Part shown: in pieces, positions 1 through 14,741 of the stretch
Layout: every line of letters starts with the position of its first letter
How positions within the stretch are numbered: position 1 is the first letter of the stretch
From: Echiichthys vipera
Lineage: Eukaryota; Chordata; Actinopteri; Perciformes; Trachinidae
Length of the DNA: 64,000 bases
Assembly: GCA_963691815.1 (NCBI GenBank)
Contig: OY829662.1
Span: 16,957,776-17,021,775, forward strand
Reading direction: 5' to 3'
Program-made: the position numbers and the translations under genes
Notes under the pieces: generated by a model
What the model was told of the DNA's origin: nothing
The model's database searches: none
What the model saw: only the letters and a program-made list of their open reading frames with translations

Positions 1-409
1 ATAAGTGTTTTTTAATTAAAGTCTCTTTGCTAGGAATGCCTGAGGCAGTGTCTAATTTCAAAGCAGCATGTTGTAAGGGATCCTAAGAATAGGGATATAT
101 TATTTTTCAGGTCAAAATGTAATTCTCTGGTTCCTATCAGAATCAAAGACCTGCAAAATGGGTATTGCTTCTTCATGTTTCAATTTGTTTTGTTTCTAAG
201 ATGTAAGAATTCTTTTTGCCTGAAGTTGTCTGATGTCTGGAGTACTGAGTCTAGGAACTCACTGGAGTTTTTTGTTGACTCCCGTTGAAACGCTTTATTC
301 AGACCAGCCTCCATTTTAAACACTTTTCTTGGAGAGTAGAAAATTATAATTAAACAAAATACTGTAATGCAGGAAAACATGTGAGAGAGAGCGTGTCTAC
401 ATTTAACAG
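1..409. other. Unique AT-rich sequence, nothing recognised
   Basis: No gene, repeat family or regulatory motif could be supported. A 66-codon minus-strand open frame (180-380) is short, has no domain or splice context, and is best read as chance. Confidence 0.6.
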
Positions 410-650
410 TTAGTGGAAAATTGTGTTTGGCAATTTCAACATTTAACTTCAGTTAAATATTTAGTTTAGCAAACCCTTAATGTAGGATTAAGTTAAATAT
501 TTAGTTTAGCACACTCTAACTTTAGAATTTAGTTAAATATTTAATTTGGCAAACTATGTGTAGGATATAATTAAATATTAAATTAGTAAAAACTTAACAT
601 TTAAGAGTTAGTGAAATATTTAGTTCAGGATATACTTATGTAATGTCAAA
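410..650. repeat. AT-rich minisatellite, ~40-bp unit, about six copies
   Basis: Successive units begin near 410, 451, 491, 531, 569 and 610. Each starts with a variant of AGTTAAATATTTAGTTTAGC followed by a variable AT-rich half, giving a period of 38-41 bp. The units at 451 and 491 are the most alike; the outer ones have drifted. This is a diverged minisatellite seen directly in the sequence; no function is implied. Confidence 0.8.
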
Positions 651-838
651 AAATGCATTTGTGTAAAATCTCACTACTCTTTCTAAGCTCAAAGTGCTGA
701 CAAAACATGGATGTGGTCGCAGTCACAGCAAACGTTCCTACTGAAGTAACTACTTGCAGACTTTAAAAAAACAGTGCTGGAGACAGAATTATGATGCAAA
801 TTAGAGACTTGACTACCCCGCGCCCCCAGAAAAACAGC

Positions 839-1165
839 ATAAGTAGCAAGTGTTGCAACAGAAGGATTGTTTTCATTATCAATTAATCTGTTGATTATTT
901 TCTCAATAAATCATCAGTTGTTTGGTCCATAAAATGTCAGAAAATGGTGAAAAATGTCGATCAGTGTTTCCCACAGCCCAAGATGACATCCTGAAATGTC
1001 TTGTTTATTGTCATAGAAGAGTAAATAGACCAGAAATAGCCCATGTAATTAGCTCGAATCATATAATTTTGACTTTTTTTTCTTATCTATTAGCAAAATA
1101 GTCATAAATTAATATATTCGTTGACAACTACTCGATTAATCGTTGCAGCTCTATTAGTAGTCGTT
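839..1165 (-). repeat. Interspersed repeat, family G (ATTAATCG-ended teleost element)
   Basis: The segment reads from TTATCAATTAATCTG through ATAAAATGTCAGAAAATGG and CCCAAGATGACATC to CTCGATTAATCGTTGCAGCTC. I recognise this wording from a very common percomorph repeat with ATTAATCG-rich ends. It lies in the reverse sense to the second copy at 18366-18600. Class (SINE or non-autonomous DNA element) not assigned. Confidence 0.75.
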
Positions 1166-1704
1166 AGTATGTGGTATGGTAAGGTGAATGGGTTAATGCA
1201 TGTCCATTCTTTTCAAAAAGCTTCAAAAGATGGTTGTATGTGAACTTTCAAAGAGGGGTATTACATTTGATAAGTAAGCAGTTTTCAAACACCCGGAGCC
1301 TACAACCTTTAAAGCCCTGTGACCAAACAGGAGCAGAGTTTATCATGGAGGAAGACAAGGAGGAGGAGAGTATGGGAAAAATGATTTGTGTAGGGTTAGA
1401 TGAGGTCAGTGAATCAAGGAAGTCCTAGACCATGGAGGCATTTGAAGACCACCTGGAAAATCGTGTTCTATATGCCATATTGGACCCTGATCCAGTGTGA
1501 GTGCTGAGCGTGGGCAAGGTGTTCACGGGGTCAGAGTGTACAGATTGAAATGTTGAGCATATTGCTACCTGTATTTCAAAGAGAACAGCATGATGGTATT
1601 TATGTATTGGAAACCTGGAGGTTAAAAAAGATGCATTGGGTCTCACCTACAGAAGAAAGAACGAAAGGAGTGCATCATTTGTCCTTAATGAACCATACAT
1701 ATAT
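1166..1704. other. Unique sequence, nothing recognised
   Basis: Two short open frames (1234-1428 plus, 1425-1646 minus) lack homology I can recognise, and they abut on opposite strands. No repeat or regulatory element could be supported. Confidence 0.5.
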
Positions 1705-2105
1705 CTAACCTGACTCTCGCCAGATGAATTATGTTCCGTCTTATTTCCCTCATCCATCTGGGATCCCTAGAGTTGGGAGCGATTTCAGGAGGCCTTTACA
1801 AAAATTCCTTGCATATGATTGGATAAACCACTTGTCCGCCATCTATATCGAAACCAACCTGTGACGCTGATGAGAGCTACGCAGGGAAAGCCAAACAGAA
1901 CAGCCGACATGGTTTCCACCAACAAAAGCCTTCAGAGCCCTTCTCTGGTGTTCTTTTAAAAAAGAAATCTTCACTAGATTGGACCATTTTTTGCGGACCC
2001 TGAAATCACTTTCCTATGGAGCAAATTGATTTGGTTGAGTCGAGCTTTGCAGAGTCAAGACGGAAGCAAGGTGGAGCGAAAGTCATCTGGCGAGAGTCAG
2101 GTTAG
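1705..2105. mobile_element. MITE with perfect 23-bp terminal inverted repeats (non-autonomous DNA transposon)
   Basis: The 401-bp element is bounded by 1705-1727 and 2083-2105, which are exact reverse complements over 23 bases (core CCTGACTCTCGCCAGATGA at the left end). No transposase frame lies between them, so it would be non-autonomous. The flanks read CATATAT on the left (1698-1704) and CATAGAT on the right (2106-2112), a possible imperfect target-site duplication of 7 to 8 bp that would fit a hAT-type element. The internal sequence is familiar from fish genomes. Superfamily assignment is inference; the inverted repeats are direct observation. Confidence 0.85.
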
Positions 2106-3060
2106 CATAGATCTACTTTCATTTAGGTGGGTTTTACATTATTTTAAATGTAAGCTGGCAAAATTGTGTGATGCAAAAGAGGGAATTTTGAAAGTTGCAC
2201 GATATAAATTAAGTGTGGCTACACAGTTCATGGCCTTATCTTCCATTGCTTTTACTGGGGCAACCATTATCACAGTATGAGCAGAGGCGAGTTATATAAC
2301 AATAGGCCCTAACTGGTAGAAGGGAGCTTAACTGTCCCCTTTGGAAAAAGGGTCCAGTCCCACTTGATCAACACATCTATTGACACCCGTCAATCAAGCA
2401 ACTGTCAGCCACTGTCTGAGCAGTGATACTTTCAATATGTTGAAGTCTATGATTCACAATGTTGACTTCATAAAAGAGGAAGCGATGATATTTCGGTGGT
2501 ACATCCCTTTACTCAGTGTGTTCACTTTTCTGCTGATTAAAAGCTGCAAAGCTTGTGGTATTTTTCTCCCACAATTGCACAAAATTACATCATTAATGTC
2601 ACTAATTAGACGTTAGACAGACAAATATTAGGGCAAATGTATGTTTTGCAGACACTGGGAGGGCAATCTACTTCAAATAAAGTTTCAACAACTGGACCGG
2701 CCAGGTACACATGTAATGTGATTAATAACCAATATAGGTGGGGAGCTTAAAACACAATTCTGGCTAGATCAGAAGCGCACATTTTGAAATGTGCTCATCG
2801 TTTTTTATTGCTGAGGGAACAACCTATCCATTATGTGATGGGTAACATGCAAGAGGAACGATTTCACAATATGATATTATGGCACAGTAAAAATTGACTG
2901 TTACTGGGTTAATTTCCGTTTTTGTGTTCCAACATGTAAACGACATCAAAAGTTAAAATGGTTCTTGTTTTTAGCCATGATGGCCATCTCTTCTTAATCT
3001 TCACACATAAAAATCAGGCCGGTATTCAATGTTCAGTGCCCAAATCCCAAATCTTGAGAA
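2106..3060. other. Unique sequence, nothing recognised
   Basis: Open frames of up to 84 codons (2026-2280, partly overlapping the MITE, and 2380-2616) show no recognisable domain. Nothing else could be supported. Confidence 0.5.
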
Positions 3061-3145
3061 TTAAAGGAATAGTTTGACAATTTTGGAAATGTGCTTTCTT
3101 CGCTAATTGCTTGGCTTTATAGTTAAGTCTTAAGGCTCTCAATTT
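3061..3145 (+). repeat. Family B fragment (5' end)
   Basis: The fragment begins AAAGGAATAGTTTGACAATT and continues GGAAATGTGCTTTCTTCGC. This matches the start of the copies at 10261 and 45340. Only the left end of the family is present. Strongly diverged. Confidence 0.55.
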
Positions 3146-3394
3146 TCCCCATGTAAAGCCTTAAATAAGCTCTTCCAACAACCTTGGACAAGCCAAATGT
3201 GCTCTAATCCTCAGCCAATTTGCTCCCCTTTCAGTGTCTGTATGCAAAGTATTCTCATCAACCAGTTCATCATATCCACACAGCAATTAGTAAAATATCT
3301 TATGAAATTTGACGTTCTACAGTATTTAGCACAGTGAAAGGGGTTTGCATGATATTTTAAAGAATATGACAATCTATTCTCTCAAACCCTGCTA

Positions 3395-3500
3395 TTCAGG
3401 TTGTTTTGTTTGAATTAACAATGGGATTACCCTGAATGTTGAAAAATGATGCCCAAGGGATACCCAGAGCTTGAAAAGTGATGGCCCTGACCAAACTGCT
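3395..3500 (-). repeat. Family A fragment
   Basis: TTGTTTTGTTTGAATTAACA, then GGGATTACCC and GCTTGAAAAGTGATGGCCC, align with the minus-oriented family A copy at about 6410-6470 (TTGAATTCGCAACGGGACTC, GCTTAAAAAGTGAC). It is the fourth, most decayed member of this family in the first 15 kb. Confidence 0.55.
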
Positions 3501-5679
3501 GTATTTGACAAGTTGGGAGTAAGAATGTTGCCTAAGCATTAAAACAGAAGACAGCCATAGTTAACAAGTGGTTAGCAAAGAAAAATAAGTAACACATTAA
3601 ACACATTTCTGTGAATTTTCTTCTACACCTGCATAGTGGTGAATGAAATTGCTAAATGCATGCTTTCAGACAGGAGGATGAAGCAGCTACCACTTTGACA
3701 ACAACTGAAGCACATTAGAGAGCCAGAGAAAGAAAAACAAAGAAAAATTAAATACACACACATTCCGCAGGATGTTCTCTTAACACCATACAACCATACA
3801 AACATTATAATTAAAAGTGATGTTTACAAACAGAATACCTATGTTTATCTTTTTAACTAACATTTTACTCGCCATATCCCAGCTCAGCTTCAAAAAGGGT
3901 CACAGACTTCCCAAGGAGGCTGAAAACTAACAAAAGGTTTCCACAGCATGTTTGTGTGTGCCATTTGTTCCAACTGAACATCTGATTAGAAATCTGCACA
4001 AAGAAAAGCTCATTTTGACACATGGGATGCATGCTTATCTCTCTGTAACACAGCATGAATGTTAATCTAGCAAAGTTTATCACAATGATTAATTTAAATG
4101 ACAACAATATGTTTTGGTAGATAAAATTATCATTTCAAATGCCTTCCTATTCACTACCCCTCTCACCATGACCTCCCCCAAGAGTGGAAATGTCCTCTAA
4201 ATATGAAATTAGCAATATGAAGATCCTTGTTGTGGAAACGTCACAGGGTCTCATTTTTTCATTTAGCCTTTTAAACCATGACTTACTACCATGTTATTAT
4301 TAGCAAACTAACTTTCAAGGTTTAATTCAGTGCAGAAGCCTCGATATGCATATGATAACTGGGTGTCACTTTACGTATTCATTGAAATGTATGGTCTTAT
4401 TTGAAATGGAATGAAAATGCAATCTGTGCAACTAAACTTTCGTGATTTATTGATTTTTTTTTTTGAAATGGATAAAACACAGACCTGAGCCTTTGAAGAG
4501 AGTAATCGCATCCCATATTTTGCACTCCATCTGCCGTTATGATTTGCCAGCTTTTATACTTCAGACTTGTTTTATTCTGCATACATGTTTTGCTTTTTTT
4601 TTTTTTATTCCAGACTCTTGCCAAAGTAATAACTTTCAGTGGTACAGACAGAGTGGACAAGGAAGTTTGTCTGTTGAGAGCCAATTTTCTTTCTGAACTC
4701 ATGCACACACAAAAAAAACATCACTGCCAGCAGCAAATTTCACTAATAATGTAAATGTAGCGCCTAATTGGCAGCACACCAGCTGTTTCTCATCAAAATA
4801 ATGAGTCTGTTTTTCTTTTATGAGAATATTATCTATCTTCTTTAGACGCTGAGAGCTCAGTTTCAAGATTTTGTGTCTTTCTGGTAAAGTAATGTGTCCT
4901 GACTCTACTGCTACAGCCTGAGGTTGTCAGAGATCCAGACTGAACCTGCCTTGCATCGCCAGAAGCCAGAAAAGTGAGAGGGAGACTTTTACCACCAACA
5001 GGCAGCTCACTGACTGCTCAAGACTGACTGATTAATTTCCGGCCTTTGTTGGTCAAGACAATATACACCCCTTCATAAGTCTTCCACCTTGTCTTCCTTC
5101 TCCGTAACGGCTCACTGCACAGTTTGATTGTATGCAGATGAGGCAACCTGATGAAGTCCGTTTTGTGCACATGCATAACCGCAGGGTCTTGGATCTGCCA
5201 CTTGAGTACGACTTATTAATGATTTCTGGGACTCCAACTCTTACATATGCACTGAGCAATATAAAAAGGTTAATAGGTATTTCATTTTCTCAGTCTAAAA
5301 AGGAAGGCAGACATGGTCAGCTTTCAATTCTTGCTGGGTATTAAATAAAAGAGTATGCTGGTATCATGCTTGTGAGATTAAATGACAGCTACTCAGTAGC
5401 ATTAATGCATTGCTGATGGTGGATTTAATGAGATCACTTCAACTTGTGCTGTATTTGAAAGTAAAGATACCCAGCCTGTAATTAAGTCCTTGTTTGATTT
5501 TAATGAGTAAATGTTCAATTATTGTCACGGATTGATATCTGCTGGTACACATGAGAGGTTGATATTCTCTTCAGGTTTTAAATGAAAATGTCAAGAACTC
5601 CACATCAGTGTACATACTTACATCTTCAGAGCAAAAATGATTTAAACATGGAAACACTCACCAGACTAAAATCCTACAG
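3501..5679. other. Unique sequence with a candidate conserved block at 5053-5344
   Basis: No exon recognised. The block 5053-5344 is open on both strands for about 70 codons and is less AT-rich than its surroundings, but neither frame shows a domain. The remainder is AT-rich single-copy-looking DNA with short T and A runs (for example near 4450 and 4598). Confidence 0.4.
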
Positions 5680-5960
5680 CCATGCTAGCAGCTCTGTGTG
5701 ACTGATATTACCTACATGCTAATATCCGTATACAGATATGCTCACAATGACAATACAAACAAAGAAATATGTTTACCATTTTCACTATCTTTGTTTAGCA
5801 TGCTAACAATTGCTGATTAGCATTAGCACTGAACCCAAGTAAAGCTGAGGCTACGGTAACAAAGTTTTGCAGGTATTTTCTCAAAAACCAGAATATTAGA
5901 AATTTAAAAATTGTGATGTGTGAAATAAAAAAGTCATGAGATCATTTCAATTATTGCAAT
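5680..5960 (+). repeat. Family E repeat, left part, interrupted
   Basis: Contains CATGCTAGCA, TTTAGCATGCTAACAATTGC, TGATTAGCATTAGCAC and AAAGCTGAGGCTACGG, then TTTTGCAGGTATTTTCTC. This is the start of a very common teleost repeat rich in GCTAAC/GTTAGC motifs. The element is broken at about 5960 by a family A copy and resumes at 6531. Confidence 0.75.
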
Positions 5961-6515
5961 CGCCCACTTCGAAAGTTATCAACCTAATGAATGGGCGTTT
6001 TCAGTTGTGATCACTTCCATGGAAATGAGGTGGTATGGCCCTGTTACACCTCATAGTTGGCTCAACAGGCTGTTTTCATCCATTGGTAAGCTAGACCGGC
6101 AACCTTTCCAATGCTCAACCGCAGCGCTGTAAGAGGATGTAGTATGATGGGCAACATTGGTTGGATAGTATTTAAAGATTTGTGAGGAGAAAGGTTGGGA
6201 TGGTGGATTGGTCAAATAAACACCAAACACAGGAATTTGGGTTTCACACATGATGTGAACACTGGTCTCCAGGGTCAAAGTCAACAGTGACTTATACACT
6301 GTAGGCTATGCAAGTTAACTTTCTTACATAATGTTCCTTACCTAACGTCCTTAACTATGCCATGCAAACCATGATCTTTGCCTAAACCTAGCCAAGTAAC
6401 ATTTATACGTTTGTTTTGTTTGAATTCGCAACGGGACTCCTAGAGGCTTAAAAAGTGACACCATTACCATTTCAATAGATGACAACTTCTGAACCTACTA
6501 GTAGGTGTAGCAGGC
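5961..6515 (-). repeat. Family A copy, minus orientation, inserted into family E
   Basis: Longest copy of family A. Its reverse complement shares GTTGATAACTTTC, a GGGCCATA block, AGAAAGTTAACTTGCA, the short motif GGTCTCC/ACACTGG and the AAGATCATGGTTTG block with the copies at 10721 and 14742. It retains a ~200-bp internal section that the copy at 10721 keeps only in part. No protein frame; non-autonomous. Class unknown to me. It splits family E (5680-5960 and 6531-6770), so it is the younger of the two. Confidence 0.7.
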
Positions 6516-6530
6516 CCCTTATAATCCATA

Positions 6531-6770
6531 TCTATGAGGCTGGTAAATGTCATGGGGATTCATCCAACACTTCTTGAGATGTTTCACTTAGAACCAACCT
6601 CAAATAAAGAGGATATCACCAAAGACAGTAGATTTCATCTTCTGTGGACAAAGAATGTCTGTACAAAATGCCATGGCAATCCATCCAATAGTTGTTGAGA
6701 TATTTCAGTCTGGACCAAAGTGGTTGGCTGACAGACTAAACATAAAGCCATGCCTCTTGTGGCTAAAAAC
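6531..6770 (+). repeat. Family E repeat, right part
   Basis: Resumes with GTCATGGGGATTCATCCAAC, then GAATGTCTGTACAAAATGCC, ATGGCAATCCATCCAATAG and GTTGAGATATTTCAGTC, and ends near CATGCCTCTTGTGGCTAAAA. This order is what I expect for the second half of the element begun at 5680. Confidence 0.75.
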
Positions 6771-10260
<3,490 letters not shown>

Positions 10261-10412
10261 AAAGGAATGGTTCAACATTTTGGGAAAGGCACTAATTTGC
10301 TTTCTTGTCACAATTAGATGATTAGATTGATAATACTCTTTACGGTAAGACGTTGGCTAGTTTAGCTTAGCACAAAGACTAGAAACAGGGCTTTATTATA
10401 CATCCCAATTGC
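10261..10412 (+). repeat. Family B copy, left part, interrupted
   Basis: Begins AAAGGAATGGTTCAACATTT and passes through GATTAGATTGATAATACTC and TAGTTTAGCTTAGCACAAAG to GACTAGAAACAGGG. This is the left and middle of an abundant percomorph repeat also seen at 3061, 15146 and 45340. Interrupted at 10413 by a MITE. Confidence 0.75.
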
Positions 10413-10600
10413 TTTCTTGGCAAGACCTGCCCTGCGTAGCAGTCTGTTTGGTTATTGGCACTGATCTTGATCAGTTAAGGTTACGGATAGCCTATTGTGG
10501 ATAGGACTTAAATAAATCAGGTTCCAGTACCTCCCACAAACATGAACGCCTGGCTCACCCTAGCACATGAATGCTACACAGGGCGGGTTTTGACAAGAAA
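10413..10600. mobile_element. 188-bp MITE with imperfect 29-bp terminal inverted repeats
   Basis: Left end 10413-10441 (TTTCTTGGCAAGACCTGCCC onward) and the reverse complement of the right end 10572-10600 agree at 25 of 29 positions. There is no coding capacity. I recognise the GCAAGACC/GCCCTGCGTAGCA ends from a common fish MITE. It lies within a family B copy, whose right part continues after it. A clear target-site duplication was not found. Confidence 0.85.
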
Positions 10601-10670
10601 TCAAGTGGTATTAATAATAATGCAGGTGGAAACAGTAAGCCTGGCTCTGTCCAAATAACTCCCATCAACT
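10601..10670 (+). repeat. Family B copy, right part
   Basis: GGTGGAAACAGTAAGCCTGG and CTCTGTCCAAATAAC match the family B section that follows GAAACAG in other copies (compare 45739-45775). It resumes just downstream of the MITE. Confidence 0.6.
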
Positions 10671-10720
10671 GTTTCATATGATATTATTTTGTTGAATGAG
10701 TTATAGATAGATAGATAGAA

Positions 10721-11200
10721 GCTGCCAGTAGGTAAAGAAGTAATCATCTACTCACATGGTAACAGTCACCGTTGGAGTTTGGTCATGACCCCTTATTGTA
10801 ACTTTTTAACCTTCTGGGAGTCTCGTTGTGAATTTAAACAGAACTAACGTTACTTGGGTATAGGCAACAAACTCACTTGGATAGGTTTAGGAAAAGATTG
10901 TTGTTTTGGTTAAAATAACTGTTTGTAACATTAATTACATTCTTGCCATTAGTTAGAAACATTACGTAAGGAATGTGGGAACAGTACCTAAGAAAGTTAA
11001 CTTGCAACATAAAGAGTCAATGGTGACCTTTGGTTTCCCCAGAACCAGCCTCCCAAGTGAAAGTCCTGTTTTTCATCTTACAGCGCTGAGGTTAAGCAGT
11101 TGCAAATATTATATTTGAATACTGACACTTTTCAACTAGCCAACTAGAGCAGGGCCATACTGCCTCATATCGGTTGATAACTTTCAAAGCTGGTGCCCCC
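10721..11200 (+). repeat. Family A copy
   Basis: Starts GCTGCCAGTAGGTAAAGAAG and contains TCTCGTTGTGAATTTAAAC, ATAGGTTTAGGAAAAGATTG, AAGAAAGTTAACTTGCAAC, AGCAGGGCCATACTGCCTC and CGGTTGATAACTTTCAAAGC. The order and content match the copies at 14742 (+) and 5961 (-). No protein frame. Confidence 0.7.
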
Positions 11201-14134
11201 ATAACACTACCATCTCATGTTTTTATGCTTAAGTTTTTGTACGGATTAAACAAGCAACATTTTAGCTCACAAACAAACACATACTTTAAGGGTAACCCCC
11301 AGTAAAACCACAAAGTGGCATTTTTCAGGTGTTAATAATGTGTTAATTAGGGATTTTGTTAGCTTTGGACAGAGTTGTTTACCCGCCTTTGTAATAACCT
11401 AAGATAACCAGCTGCTGGCTATAGCTACAGTATATTTCCCTTTCAGATCTTAGAGTGGTATTGATCTTAGTGAGTAAGCGTCGAACTGTTCTTTTAAATC
11501 ATTTTGTATCAGGATTAAAGTAGAAAGGTATGGTTCCATGAATGCTGAGTAAAACAATGCTTTATGATGTGTTTGTTGAAGGAGCCGGTGGGGTTTTCAG
11601 CTGGATGCCTCCATATGGTGCATACCTCACACATGGGAGCTGTAGGCCGGAAACAAGGCAGGAGCTGATCTCAGCGGTCCTTCCTACACGCTGCTTCTGT
11701 CTCTGGGGTTCTTGGGTTTGCATGTGAGACCAAACTCATTCAGCATAAAACCCTTCCTCTGTTTCACTCTCATTTACTCAGGCTGCTTTCTTTACCTAAA
11801 CAATGCCTTTATCAAGAAATAATTTGTCTTAATTATCCATTGAAACTATAAGCAAAAACCTCTAATTTTTAGAAGTGTGTAGGGGAAATATGTAACTGTA
11901 TCACTATGATGTAACAAGCAGCTAGCTTTTGCCAGGAGCAGATTATTCATTGGATCATTGTAGCAATACCAGCTGCTGCTATTATAGTTTCTGCTTTGCT
12001 TATTTGACATCTTTGTAAATACTGCATGTGGAGATATTCATACCTCTTCCTGGCACACTCCAGTACCATAGAGTAACAGCAATTTTTTAAAAATTGTACA
12101 GTAATTATTAAGAACGCTGCTTTTACAAGCTTACTGTAGCTGCTTTTTGATTCCTCGACATTAAGCCTTTCATAAAGCCAAAAGAGACTTTCTGATTTAT
12201 GTTTCCTTCTCCTTCTTTACAGTCTCCTTTAAGGGACCCCCTAGCGATGTAGTCACTTCATTCAAAGTGTTTCCCTCTGAAAGCAGCTCTTTCAGAAAGC
12301 GATGTGTGATTATCACCACTTGTCACAATCCTAATCTAAAAAAGGTTCAGACGTAGCACAGTGTAAGCATTACAGGGGATGCACAGATGGCAAGAATCAG
12401 GTGTTACTCCTATACTGCCACGAACAAACAACATGATGTGCAGGAAGTAAAGGGAACATTAAAAATTTGATGTGGGGTATAAGGCCTGAGAGTGCTTCTC
12501 TGGGATTGTATTTAAACTTTTAGTAGAAACGTAGGAGTATCAGTCCAACTACTGCTATTTTTTAACGCTGTTCAGTTTCTCTGTTCAGCTTTTCTGAAAT
12601 ACAGGTGTCTTCAGGAAGAAAAGACTCCATAAAATAATCCAGAGTTAAACAAGAGGGACCTGAGGAATGATCAATATTTCATACCGTCAACAAAATGTAA
12701 ACACAGTGGAGCTAATAGTCAAATATACCACACACACCATCTTCTGTGTCAGTACATGACTACACTAAGGGAAGAAGAAACTTTACAGACCAGCCAACAT
12801 TTATAGATTCAACAAGGTTCACATGACAGGGAGGATAGTCTGTTTATATATATGCAAAAGCAGCTCAAATCTCTTTTGCATAAACTCACTATTCTTTATG
12901 ACTGAAACAGTCTTCATGCTAATGTCACAGATCAGTAACTGGAACTATCTAAAAACCCGGAAAAGCTTTCTGTGCCAGCTCAATATTTGTGTATCATTGC
13001 TGTGACTAAGGCCAGAGTGGCCAGATGACAATTAGCAGTTTGTGTTGCATAAGGCTCATGCGTGACTTTACTGATTTCATAACTGTATTTGATTGTAAGC
13101 ATTATCATATGTTTGCAGGACAGGGATAAAAACTTGATTTTCAGTTGGGTGCAGCAAAAGTGCACTGCATTCACGACAATCATTTTGTTGCATAATAAAT
13201 CACTGTCTATAGAAAAAGTTTCTTGAGTTCTCTATTCTAGTTTAATTAAGCAGCCCTGCTGGCCTGAAGCCATCTGATTTCTTCAAATTAAAGGAAACAA
13301 ACAGATGATTGAAATCCCATTTCTCTTTAAACCCTCCCTAGTAGACATTTTTGGCAACCCAGGTGGAAGACACAGCAAATGCTTCTTTTCAATATTTTTG
13401 GATGACTTGGCCAATATGAGTTATGCATTCCCATGGCATAAAGCTGAATGCAGAGGAGTTTACGTTTTGCTTTTTGCACATTCAATCAAAATCAGCTGCA
13501 CTGCTCCTGTGAATGTTAATAGTTTACAGCTAAAGAAATAAAGCAGGTTTGAATATAATCAGTAAGCACTGCTCTGCTGTAGAGAGCTACTTTTAGCATT
13601 ACTACATTCATTTTGCAAACTGGTAATTTAAAATGAACAAAGTTATTACAAATAATGTACAGTCTGATATGAGTTCATGAATAAATTGCTGTCGTAATGA
13701 GCAGTAATTAACATGTCAAGCTAATAAGCCGATGAGGGATTTTGTGGTGCATCAAAACCTGGATGAAAATTTCAGCTGAGACTGAAGCCAGCACAACTGT
13801 CAGACTTAACAGAAATATGTGTAAATGTTCATGCATATGTGTGTGTCGTGCTTTTATAGCTTCAACAACAGCACTGGCAATAAAAGCTGAACATGTTTCT
13901 CCGGCGAGTGAGTGCATTTCATCTGTACTCTTCTCACCTTCACGGATACATTGGTGTCAAAAGATTGGAGCACTTTTAGCCAGAGATTATCAAAACAATC
14001 CCTTTCTCTGCACCATCTGTCAGAAATCATAGGCCAGCTTATAACCTTTAACCCTCCTCTTTTTACTCAAGAAACTGCAGTGCAGTAATGAAAAGTTTTA
14101 CAGGAACTGAGGCAAGTATTTCTCTAAACACTTT
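11201..14134. other. Unique sequence; possible conserved non-coding stretch 13220-13560
   Basis: No exon recognised. 13220-13560 contains homeodomain-type cores (TTAATTAAG) and a 78-codon + frame, without visible decay into simple repeats. This look is common in vertebrate conserved non-coding elements but cannot be tested here. The rest shows nothing. Confidence 0.35.
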
Positions 14135-14503
14135 TCAACTTCCACTGATCATACACTTCACAATCTGCTCTGCTTTTTTCACTGTTACGTGAGCCAGGGA
14201 ATCATTTGAACAACACAGTGTAGGCGGATGTCCTTTTGTCGGTATGCACAGCATCTGTGTGGGTTGCCCGCTGGGCTCAGCTCTCTTATGGATAGGGCAC
14301 TGGAAGGCCCAGGCTCCCTGGCTGCAGTCAGACAGATGCAGACTGGTGGGCGCCTCATTGCTAACTGCCTGCAGACAGACACACACAAGCATCGGCTTCA
14401 GTGTACCAACATTTGGTCTGAAATGGCTGTGAGACTGATGATGGTGAATATACAGCACATGTGTGCCTGGGACCACTTCCCTGGCCTCTGACATCAATAT
14501 CAT
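14135..14503. other. GC-richer block open in several frames on both strands
   Basis: About 370 bp, with minus-strand frames of 122 and 67 codons and plus-strand frames of 87 and 62 codons. Frames open on both strands at once usually reflect base composition. I recognise no domain, and no convincing acceptor/donor pair was identified. Candidate conserved element or decayed exon; nothing stronger. Confidence 0.3.
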
Positions 14504-14741
14504 GAGTCAGATGTTGTGAATGAAAAAAAAACAAAAAACAATAATGTGTAGGATGAGGAATGTTTCAGCAGCATTTATGCATATATTATTGCCATAATGT
14601 TTTTAGTTGTTGTTTGTACTGATTTAGTTTTATGAAAATACAAACATTAAAGGTTGTTCAAAGGACTAGTTTTGTCATTTTTGTCATTCTATGGGCATTA
14701 TCAGTGGTTATTAGCCTCATATATATTAGTTAGAAGGGCCC

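Noticed and set aside
410..650. CRISPR-like array
   Set aside because: Units are contiguous and diverged with no constant repeat alternating with unique spacers; eukaryotic minisatellite.
13742..14032. 96-codon + frame with a 69-codon minus partner
   Set aside because: Simultaneously open on both strands and without a recognisable domain; treated as compositional.
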